The position numbers and the translations under genes were made by a program. Shown here piece after piece: positions 58,037 to 64,000 of a stretch of DNA of 64,000 bases (positions are counted from its first letter, which is position 1; every line of letters starts with the position of its first letter). The notes beneath the pieces are model-generated. The model was not told where the DNA came from. It worked only from the letters and a program-made list of their open reading frames with translations, and made no database searches. The stretch spans positions 2,859,501 through 2,923,500 of the forward strand of contig NZ_CP053564.1 of NCBI RefSeq assembly GCF_013155125.1. Reading direction: 5' to 3'. The stretch comes from Pseudonocardia broussonetiae. Its GTDB lineage: Bacteria > Actinomycetota > Actinomycetes > Mycobacteriales > Pseudonocardiaceae.

Positions 58037-59620
58037 TCAGCGGCGGCCGGCGGCGGCGCGGGCGCGGCGGCGGTCGCGCCGCCGGGGGCTGGGCCGGGTG
58101 TCGGCCGTGCCGTCCGGCGCGTCGGCCGTGCCGTCGTCCGGGGTGCTGTCGTCCGGGGTGCTGTCGTCCGGGGTGCTGTCGTCCGGGGTGCTGTCGTCCG
58201 GGGTGCTGTCAGCCGGGGTGCTGTCGGCCGCGCCGGTGGTGGCGGGGTCCGTCGCACCGTTCGTCGTGGTGCCGGCCGGGGCCTCGGCCGCTGCGCCGTT
58301 CCTCGCGCCGTCCCCGGCCCCGACGGCCGGCGCGGCCGTCGAGCCGTTCGGCGCCGGGACGGGCTCGAGATCGGTCAGGGTGTCGGGCTTGAGCTGCACG
58401 GTCGGCGGCTCGGTCTGGGCGCGGGGGGCGGGCGGCGCGGTCCGGGCAGTCGGCGCCGGCGCGGTCTGGGCGGCCGGCGCCGGGGTGACCGGCGCGGGGG
58501 CGGCCGGAGCGGGGGTGACCGGCGCAGCCGGGGCCTGGGCGGGCGTGGGGGACGGGGTGCGGCCGTTGGTGCGCGCGCCCGGCTCGCCCTCGACGGGGGC
58601 GAGCGAGGCGAGGGCCCGGCTCAGCACGTACTGCGTGCCGCCGAGCTGCTCGGCGATCCGGCCGCGCAGGGTGGTGAGCTCGGCGACGCGGCGCTCCGCG
58701 GCGGCGACGATGCGGTGGGCGTGCTCCTCGGCGCGCAGGACCTCGACGCGGACGCGCTCGGCGTGGGCCTGGTGCAATCCGTCGATCTCCCGACGCGTCG
58801 ACGCGCGCTCGGCGGCGAGGGCGGCCAGCGCCTCGGTGCGGCGCTGGTCCATTGCGATGGCGAAGTCCTGCTCCACCTCGTCGCGCTGCGCCTGCGCCTG
58901 CGCCCAGAGGCGGGCGCGCTCCTCCTCGGAGCGGCGCGTCAGCTCGGCGACCTCGCGCTCGACCCCGGCCCGCTGCGCGGCGAGCGCCTGCTCGACCGTG
59001 GCGCGCTCCTCGGCCAGCCGGGCCTCGGTGGTGGCGCGCAGCTCGGCGATCTCGCGCTCCATCGCCTCGCGGTCGGCGGCGACGGCGCGCTCCATCGCGA
59101 TCCGGTCGGTGACCAGCCGGGCCTTCTCGCGGGCCGTGCGCTCGGCGAGCTCGGTCGCCTCGACCTGCGCCGGGCCCAGGTAGGACGCCGCCTCGTCGCG
59201 GGCGGCGGTGAGGGTGCGCTCGGCCTCCTCCTTCGCGGCGGCCAGCGTCCGCTCGGCCTCCTGCTCCGCCTCCTCGCGGCGGCGGGCGGCGTCCTTCTCC
59301 GCGCCGGCGAGCATGTCGGAGACCTCGTCCTCGGCGAGGCGCAGCATCGACCGCATGCGCTCGCTCATGCCCTGCACGCTCTGCGGCGGCCCGGCGAGCG
59401 TCCGGACCTGCGCCCGCAGCTTCTCGGCACGGGCCCGCGCATCCTCCAGCTCGCGCCCCAGCTGGGTCGCCTGGTCGACGGCGGCGTCACGGTCGGCGGC
59501 CAGGATGCTGATCTCCGCGTCGATCCGGCGGAGGTGCATGTCGACCTGGCCCTGGTCGTAGCCCCGGCGCACGACGTCGAATCCGGCGTCCGGCATGGCC
59601 TCAGCGGGGTCGACTGGCAT
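58037..59620 (-). CDS. FilP-like coiled-coil cytoskeletal protein
   Basis: A 527-residue protein. The N-terminus [22 protein letters not shown] is a DivIVA/FilP-type beginning, and [20 protein letters not shown] matches the conserved FilP segment. A long Ala/Glu/Arg coiled coil runs to about 330, ending [19 protein letters not shown] as in FilP. The last 190 residues are disordered, Pro/Ala-rich, then five DSTPD repeats and a basic tail. In Streptomyces FilP and Scy are encoded next to the methylmalonyl-CoA epimerase gene, which also lies close by here. The expected role is intermediate-filament-like support of polar growth. Confidence 0.8.
   Translation of the reverse strand: MPVDPAEAMPDAGFDVVRRGYDQGQVDMHLRRIDAEISILAADRDAAVDQATQLGRELEDARARAEKLRAQVRTLAGPPQSVQGMSERMRSMLRLAEDEVSDMLAGAEKDAARRREEAEQEAERTLAAAKEEAERTLTAARDEAASYLGPAQVEATELAERTAREKARLVTDRIAMERAVAADREAMEREIAELRATTEARLAEERATVEQALAAQRAGVEREVAELTRRSEEERARLWAQAQAQRDEVEQDFAIAMDQRRTEALAALAAERASTRREIDGLHQAHAERVRVEVLRAEEHAHRIVAAAERRVAELTTLRGRIAEQLGGTQYVLSRALASLAPVEGEPGARTNGRTPSPTPAQAPAAPVTPAPAAPAPVTPAPAAQTAPAPTARTAPPAPRAQTEPPTVQLKPDTLTDLEPVPAPNGSTAAPAVGAGDGARNGAAAEAPAGTTTNGATDPATTGAADSTPADSTPDDSTPDDSTPDDSTPDDSTPDDGTADAPDGTADTRPSPRRRDRRRARAAAGRR
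58132..58226. repeat. 15-bp minisatellite inside the FilP-like gene
   Basis: The unit GTCGTCCGGGGTGCT repeats in perfect tandem from about 58133, with diverged last copies (GTCAGCC, GTCGGCC). On the coding strand it specifies DSTPD repeated five times plus variants. The exact identity of the units suggests recent slippage, so copy number probably varies between strains. Confidence 0.85.
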
Positions 59621-59697
59621 GCACCTCACCGTACCGGGCCCACCACGGGCGCTTCAGACGTGCTCGGCCCGTGGTGGGCTTCCTCACTCGGACGAGG

Positions 59698-61029
59698 TCA
59701 GACGCCGCGGAAGCGGTTGATGCCCTCGAGGTGGCGGGCGCGCTTGTCGGGGTCGGTGACGCCGAGGCCTTCTTCGGGGGCGAGGGCGAGGACGCCGACC
59801 TTGCCCTGGTGGCTGTTGGTGTGGACGTCGAGGGCGGCCTGTCCGGTGTCGGCGAGGGGGTAGACCTGGGACAGGGTGGGGTGGATCAGGCCCTTGTCGA
59901 TGAGCCGGTTGGCCTCATACGACTCGCGGTAGTTCGCGAAGTGCGAGCCGATGATGCGCTTGAGGTTCATCCACAGGTAGCGGTTGTCGTAGGTGTGCTC
60001 GTAGCCGGAGGTGGAGGCGCAGGTGACGATGGTGCCGCCCTTGCGGGCGACGTAGACCGAGGCGCCGAAGGTCTCCCGGCCGGGGTGCTCGAACACGATG
60101 TCGGGGTCCTCACCGCCGGTGAGCTCGCGGATCTTCGCCCCGAGGCGCTTCCACTCCTTGGGGTCCTGGTGGTGCTCGTCGCTCCAGAACCGGTAGCCCT
60201 CCGCGGAGCGGTCGATGATCAGCTCGGCGCCCATCCTGCGGCAGACCTCGGCCTTCTCCGGGGAGGACACCACGCAGATCGGGGTGGCGCCGCCGTTGAG
60301 GGCGAACTGGGTGGCGTAGGAGCCCAGGCCGCCCGAGGCGCCCCAGATCAGGACGTTGTCGCCCTGCTTCATCCCGGCCCCGTTGCGCGAGACCAGCTGG
60401 CGGTAGGCGGTGGAGTTGACCAGCCCGGGCGCGGCGGCCTCCTCCCAGGTCAGGTGGGCGGGCTTGGGCATCAGCTGGTTGGACTTGACCAGCGCCAGCT
60501 CGGCCAGCCCACCGAAGTTGGTCTCGAACCCCCAGATCCGCTGCTCGGGGTCCATCATCGAGTCCCCGTGCCCGTCGGGGCTCTCCATCTCCACCGACAG
60601 GCAGTGCGCCACGACCTGGTCACCGGGCTTCCAGGCGTTCACCCCGGGCCCGGTGCGCAGCACCACACCGGCCAGGTCCGAGCCGACCACGTGGTAGGGC
60701 AGGTCGTGCCGGGCGGTGAGCGGGGAGATCCGGCCGTAGCGGCGCAGGAAGCTGAACGTCGACACCGGCTCGAAGATCGAGGTCCACACGGTGTTGTAGT
60801 TGATCGCCGAGGCCATCACCGCCACGACCGCCTCACCCGGGCCCAGCTCCGGGGTGGCCACGTCCTCCACGTGCAGGGACTTGCGCGGGTCCTTCTCCTT
60901 CGACGGGATACCGGCGAACATCTCCGCCTCGTCGGCGTGCACGGTGACCCCGCGGTAGTGGTCGGGGACATCGAGCCCGCCGACGGCGTCGAACTGCCCG
61001 GCGAGGATGGCGTCGCGGATCTCCAGCAC
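59698..61029 (-). CDS. ccrA: Crotonyl-CoA carboxylase/reductase
   Basis: Reductively carboxylates crotonyl-CoA with NADPH and CO2 to (2S)-ethylmalonyl-CoA, the key step of the ethylmalonyl-CoA pathway and a source of polyketide extender units. The 443-residue MDR-type enzyme matches the family throughout. Residues equivalent to the CO2-binding set of Kitasatospora setae CCR (Asn81, Phe170, Glu171, His365) are present as N79 in INYNTVW, F168-E169 in IWGFETNFGG and the His in IGSHFANYRE. NADPH loop: IWGASGGLGSYATQFAL. GTG 61029 follows GGAGG. It lies between the FilP-like gene and the epimerase gene. Confidence 0.95.
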   Translation of the reverse strand: MLEIRDAILAGQFDAVGGLDVPDHYRGVTVHADEAEMFAGIPSKEKDPRKSLHVEDVATPELGPGEAVVAVMASAINYNTVWTSIFEPVSTFSFLRRYGRISPLTARHDLPYHVVGSDLAGVVLRTGPGVNAWKPGDQVVAHCLSVEMESPDGHGDSMMDPEQRIWGFETNFGGLAELALVKSNQLMPKPAHLTWEEAAAPGLVNSTAYRQLVSRNGAGMKQGDNVLIWGASGGLGSYATQFALNGGATPICVVSSPEKAEVCRRMGAELIIDRSAEGYRFWSDEHHQDPKEWKRLGAKIRELTGGEDPDIVFEHPGRETFGASVYVARKGGTIVTCASTSGYEHTYDNRYLWMNLKRIIGSHFANYRESYEANRLIDKGLIHPTLSQVYPLADTGQAALDVHTNSHQGKVGVLALAPEEGLGVTDPDKRARHLEGINRFRGV

Positions 61030-61232
61030 GGCTGGCCTCCGATGGCTGAGTCGTGGGTTAGATGCTTGGCATCCCGAAAGTTACTGCGCGGTATGGTACC
61101 CGTTCGGGTGCTTCCGCACCCCGTCCACGTGGCCAGGACCACTCGCCCGAGGGACCGGGCCCGACCTGTCCTGCTGGACCGGCCCGTCGGACCCGGCCCG
61201 TCGTGACCCGATCCGTCGGACCCGCCCTCGGA

Positions 61233-61685
61233 TCAGTGCCCCGAGGCCGCCGGCTCCACGAGCTCGACGAGCACGCCGCCCGCGTCCTTGGGGTGCAGGA
61301 AGTTGATGCGCGAGTCGGCGGTGCCGCGCCGCGGCTCGTCGTAGAGCAGGCGGACGCCCTTGGCCCGGAGCGCGGCGCTGGTGGCGTCGATGTCGGTGAC
61401 CCGGTAGGCCATCTGCTGGATGCCGGGGCCGTTGCGGTCGAGGAACTTGCCGATCGGCGAGTCGGGCCGCAGGGGGGCGAGGAGCTGGATGGCCGCGCCG
61501 GCGTCGCCCGGTGCGGACAGCATCGCCTCGCGGACGCCCTGCTCCTCGTTGGTCTCGACGTGCGTCGCGACCAGCCCGAGCGTGTCGGCGTACCAGGCGA
61601 TCGCCTCGTCGAGGTCGGCGACGGCGATGCCGACGTGGTCGACCGCGGTGATCGTGTGCTCTCCCGAAGGTGCGTGCTCAGCCAT
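61233..61685 (-). CDS. mce: Methylmalonyl-CoA/ethylmalonyl-CoA epimerase
   Basis: VOC-fold metal enzyme that interconverts the 2S and 2R forms of methylmalonyl-CoA and, in this pathway, ethylmalonyl-CoA. The 150-residue protein shows [20 protein letters not shown] with the first metal His, [13 protein letters not shown], and [19 protein letters not shown] with later ligands. ATG 61685 lies 6 nt after TACATT, a leaderless-type promoter. It is divergent from the thiolase gene. It links the carboxylase product (2S) to the mutase substrate (2R). Confidence 0.94.
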   Translation of the reverse strand: MAEHAPSGEHTITAVDHVGIAVADLDEAIAWYADTLGLVATHVETNEEQGVREAMLSAPGDAGAAIQLLAPLRPDSPIGKFLDRNGPGIQQMAYRVTDIDATSAALRAKGVRLLYDEPRRGTADSRINFLHPKDAGGVLVELVEPAASGH

Positions 61686-61849
61686 GGCGGGAATGTAGCC
61701 GCCCCGGGCCGCTGACGTGCGGTTGTGTGCCGGGTCACGCCGTGGACGGCGTCACGGGGGCCGGTCGGGCACGCCGACGGCGGGTATGTTCGCAGCAACT
61801 CAGGGTCACTCGCACCATCTCGACCGCATCGCAGCTGCTGGAGGTCTCC

Positions 61850-63043
61850 GTGTCCGGATCCGTCATCGTCGCCGGCGCCCGCACCCCGATGGGGCGCCTG
61901 CTCGGCCAACTGAAGGACTTCACCGGCGCGCAGCTCGGCGGCGTCGCGATCAAGGGCGCGCTCGAGCGCGCCGGCGTGTCGCCGGACCAGGTCGAATACG
62001 TGATCATGGGCCAGGTGCTCACGGCCGGCGCCGGCCAGATCCCCGCCCGCCAGGCCGCGACGGCCGCAGGCATCGGGATGGACGTGCCCGCGCTCACGAT
62101 CAACAAGGTCTGCCTCTCCGGCCTCAACGCGATCGCGCTGGCCGACCAGCTGATCCGCGCCGGGGAGTACGACGTCATCGTGGCCGGCGGCCAGGAGTCG
62201 ATGACGCAGGCGCCGCACCTGCTCTCGAAGTCCCGCTCGGGCTTCAAGTACGGCGACGTCACCATGCTCGACCACATGGCCCACGACGGCCTCTACGACT
62301 CCTTCGACCAGGTCTCGATGGGCGCCTCCACGGAGAAGCACAACGCCCGCTACGAGATCACGCGCGCCGACCAGGACGAGTTCGCCGCGCAGTCGCACCA
62401 GCGCGCCGGCAAGGCCGTGGAGAGCGGGCTGTTCGGCGACGAGATCACGCCGGTGCACGTGCCCCAGCGCAAGGGCGACGCGCTGGTCGTCGACGCCGAC
62501 GAGGGCATCCGCCCCGAGACCACCGCCGAGGGCCTGGGCAAGCTCCGCCCGGCGTTCTCCGCCGACGGCACCATCACGGCGGGCTCCTCCTCGCCGATCT
62601 CCGACGGTGCCGCGGCCGTCGTGGTGATGAGCAAGGCCAAGGCCGAGGAGCTGGGCCTCACCTGGCTCGCCGAGATCGGCGCCCAGGGCATGGTGGCCGG
62701 CCCGGACGACTCCAGCCTGCACGAGCAGCCCGCCAACGCGATCGCCGCCGCGTGCCGCAAGGAGGGCATCGAGGTCGGCGACCTCGACATCATCGAGATC
62801 AACGAGGCGTTCGCCGCCGTGGGCGTGGTGTCGACCCGCAAGCTCGGCGTCGACCCGGCGATCGTCAACCCGAACGGCGGCGCCATCGCGCTCGGCCACC
62901 CCATCGGCGCCTCGGGCGCGCGCCTCGCGCTGCACCTGGCGCTGGAGCTCCAGCGCCGCGGTGGCGGCGTCGGCGCGGCGGCCCTGTGCGGCGGCGGTGG
63001 CCAGGGTGACGCGCTGATCCTGCGCGTGCCCGCCACGAGCTGA
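61850..63043 (+). CDS. Acetyl-CoA C-acetyltransferase (thiolase)
   Basis: Condenses or cleaves acetoacetyl-CoA; 397 residues. GTG 61850 follows GGAGG. The nucleophile is C88 in [15 protein letters not shown], followed by NEAFAAV, the His in [16 protein letters not shown] and the second Cys in [12 protein letters not shown]. It belongs to the biosynthetic-type acetoacetyl-CoA thiolases and is predicted to start the crotonyl-CoA route. The order epimerase, thiolase, meaB recalls Streptomyces. meaB starts 12 bp downstream, so the two are probably cotranscribed. Confidence 0.95.
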   Translation: MSGSVIVAGARTPMGRLLGQLKDFTGAQLGGVAIKGALERAGVSPDQVEYVIMGQVLTAGAGQIPARQAATAAGIGMDVPALTINKVCLSGLNAIALADQLIRAGEYDVIVAGGQESMTQAPHLLSKSRSGFKYGDVTMLDHMAHDGLYDSFDQVSMGASTEKHNARYEITRADQDEFAAQSHQRAGKAVESGLFGDEITPVHVPQRKGDALVVDADEGIRPETTAEGLGKLRPAFSADGTITAGSSSPISDGAAAVVVMSKAKAEELGLTWLAEIGAQGMVAGPDDSSLHEQPANAIAAACRKEGIEVGDLDIIEINEAFAAVGVVSTRKLGVDPAIVNPNGGAIALGHPIGASGARLALHLALELQRRGGGVGAAALCGGGGQGDALILRVPATS

Positions 63044-63055
63044 CCGGTACCGGCG

Positions 63056-64000
63056 ATGCCCCGCCCCGACGTGCCCGATCTCGTGGAGCGGGCCCGCCGC
63101 GGCGAGGCCCGCGCCGTCGCCCGCCTGATCTCCCTGGTGGAGAACGGGATGGACGGTGCGGGTGACGCTGCCACCGCCGACCTGCGCGCCGTGGCGGCCG
63201 CGCTCGCCCCGCACACGGGGCGGGCGCACGTCGTGGGCCTGACCGGACCTCCGGGCGTGGGGAAGTCGACGTCGACCTCGGTGCTCGTGGGCGCGCTGCG
63301 CGCCCGGGGGCGGCGGGTCGGCGTGCTGGCCGTGGACCCGTCGTCGCCGTTCTCCGGTGGCGCCCTGCTCGGGGACCGCGTGCGGATGGGCGAGCACGCC
63401 ACCGATGAGGGCGTCTTCATCCGGTCGATGGCCACGCGCGGGCACCTGGGCGGCCTCGCCTGGGCCACGCCGCAGGCGCTGCGTGTGCTCGATGCCGCCG
63501 GCTGCGACGTCGTCCTCGTGGAGACCGTCGGCGTCGGCCAGAGCGAGGTGGAGGTCGTGGCGCTCGCCGACACCACCGTGGTGCTGCTCGCCCCCGGCAT
63601 GGGTGACGGCGTGCAGGCCGCGAAGGCCGGGATCCTGGAGATCGCCGACGTGTTCGTGGTGAACAAGGCCGACCGCGACGGCGCTGCGCAGACCGTGCGC
63701 GACCTGCGGCACATGATGTCGCTCGACGGCGACGAGCGCGGGTGGGAGCGGCCGGTGGTGCCGACGGTGGCCGCCCGCGCCGAGGGCGTGGAGGAGCTGG
63801 TGGCGGCCCTGGACGCGCACCGCGACTGGATGGACGCCGGGGGCGAGCGGCGGCGGCGGCGCCTGGCCCGCGCCCGCTCGGAGATCCAGGCGATCACGCT
63901 GGAGCGGGTGCGCGCGCGCATCGGCGACGTGTCCGGCGCCGACGGCCTCGCCACGCTCGCGGAGCGCGTCGTGGACGGCGAGCTCGACCCCTACGGCGCG
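63056..64000 (+). CDS. meaB: MeaB/ArgK-type GTPase, B12 mutase chaperone (3' end cut by window)
   Basis: G-protein chaperone that loads and protects adenosylcobalamin on acyl-CoA mutases. The frame opens at ATG 63056 and is open to the end of the window, 315 codons. Walker A GPPGVGKS is at 64-71, with the family segments LAVDPSSPFSGGALLGDRVR, FIRSMATRGHLGG, CDVVLVETVGVGQSEVEV and the GTP-specific VVNKADRDG. Only a short C-terminal dimerisation segment is missing. Its partner could be the MeaA-type mutase at 34144 or a methylmalonyl-CoA mutase outside the window. Confidence 0.94.
   Translation, partial: MPRPDVPDLVERARRGEARAVARLISLVENGMDGAGDAATADLRAVAAALAPHTGRAHVVGLTGPPGVGKSTSTSVLVGALRARGRRVGVLAVDPSSPFSGGALLGDRVRMGEHATDEGVFIRSMATRGHLGGLAWATPQALRVLDAAGCDVVLVETVGVGQSEVEVVALADTTVVLLAPGMGDGVQAAKAGILEIADVFVVNKADRDGAAQTVRDLRHMMSLDGDERGWERPVVPTVAARAEGVEELVAALDAHRDWMDAGGERRRRRLARARSEIQAITLERVRARIGDVSGADGLATLAERVVDGELDPYGA

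Noticed and set aside
57571..58257. Minus-strand frame with [10 protein letters not shown] repeats
   Set aside because: It is an alternate frame of the 15-bp minisatellite in the FilP-like gene and runs antisense to the small zinc-ribbon gene.
61092..61115. Palindrome ACCCGTTCGGGT before ccrA as an operator
   Set aside because: Only five base pairs per arm with a 2-nt centre in GC-rich sequence; too weak to claim without more copies.

Overview
The window is a chromosomal segment of a very GC-rich actinobacterium. Support comes from near-exclusive use of G/C-ending codons, GTG and TTG starts, a Rho with a long Ala/Pro/Arg-rich insertion, a NucS-type mismatch endonuclease, an F-ATPase operon of actinobacterial gene order, DUF2550/DUF3105/DUF1206 proteins, a DUF222-HNH protein and a FilP-like coiled-coil protein. 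Pseudonocardia or a close relative is my best guess from overall style; this was not tested by any search. I see no prophage, CRISPR array, rRNA or insertion sequence.

Layout. 1-5164: the end of an MHS-type transporter, an MFS exporter divergent from its TetR regulator, a small membrane protein, tRNA-Arg(CCG) and a DUF3105-DUF305 membrane pair. 5299-17646: a housekeeping block argS-lysA-hom-thrC-thrB, rho, rpmE, prfA-prmC, tsaC. 17647-20172: a 743-bp repeat-filled gap, a TetR regulator and a divergent sugar-epimerase-like gene. 20194-30932: glyA, a WecA-type transferase, atpI-like and the full atpBEFHAGDC operon, then a DUF2550 gene. 30939-36135: cobalamin adenosyltransferase, murA with Asp in place of the catalytic Cys, DUF1206, and a MeaA-type ethylmalonyl-CoA mutase. 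36148-43000: an amphipathic-repeat protein, an EhuBCDA-like ABC importer, a DUF222-HNH protein, a repeat-rich gap and an orphan binding protein. 43048-57933: acyl-CoA enzymes, regulators, nucS, a pterin-dehydratase/VOC fusion, aldehyde dehydrogenase, a Ser-less alpha/beta hydrolase, a MarR regulator and a tandem-fused 3-hydroxyacyl-CoA dehydrogenase. 58037-64000: FilP-like protein, crotonyl-CoA carboxylase/reductase, methylmalonyl-CoA epimerase, thiolase and a truncated MeaB GTPase.

How the genes work together. Thiolase, hydroxyacyl-CoA dehydrogenase, enoyl-CoA hydratase, crotonyl-CoA carboxylase/reductase, epimerase and the B12-dependent mutase together could carry acetyl-CoA to methylsuccinyl-CoA, the upper ethylmalonyl-CoA pathway. 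MeaB and the adenosyltransferase would service the B12 enzyme. The aspartate-family block makes lysine, homoserine and threonine.

Most unusual signals. (1) In the argS-lysA-hom-thrC-thrB run and in prfA-prmC, every gap not closed by a direct overlap is bridged by a 13-29-codon ORF whose start overlaps the upstream stop and whose stop overlaps the downstream start. (2) A 182-bp tandem array built of hairpin-forming units lies between tsaC and the TetR gene. (3) An exact sigma-R-type promoter precedes rpmE. (4) A large share of genes have a TANNNT -10 box 6-8 nt before the start codon, which predicts leaderless mRNAs.
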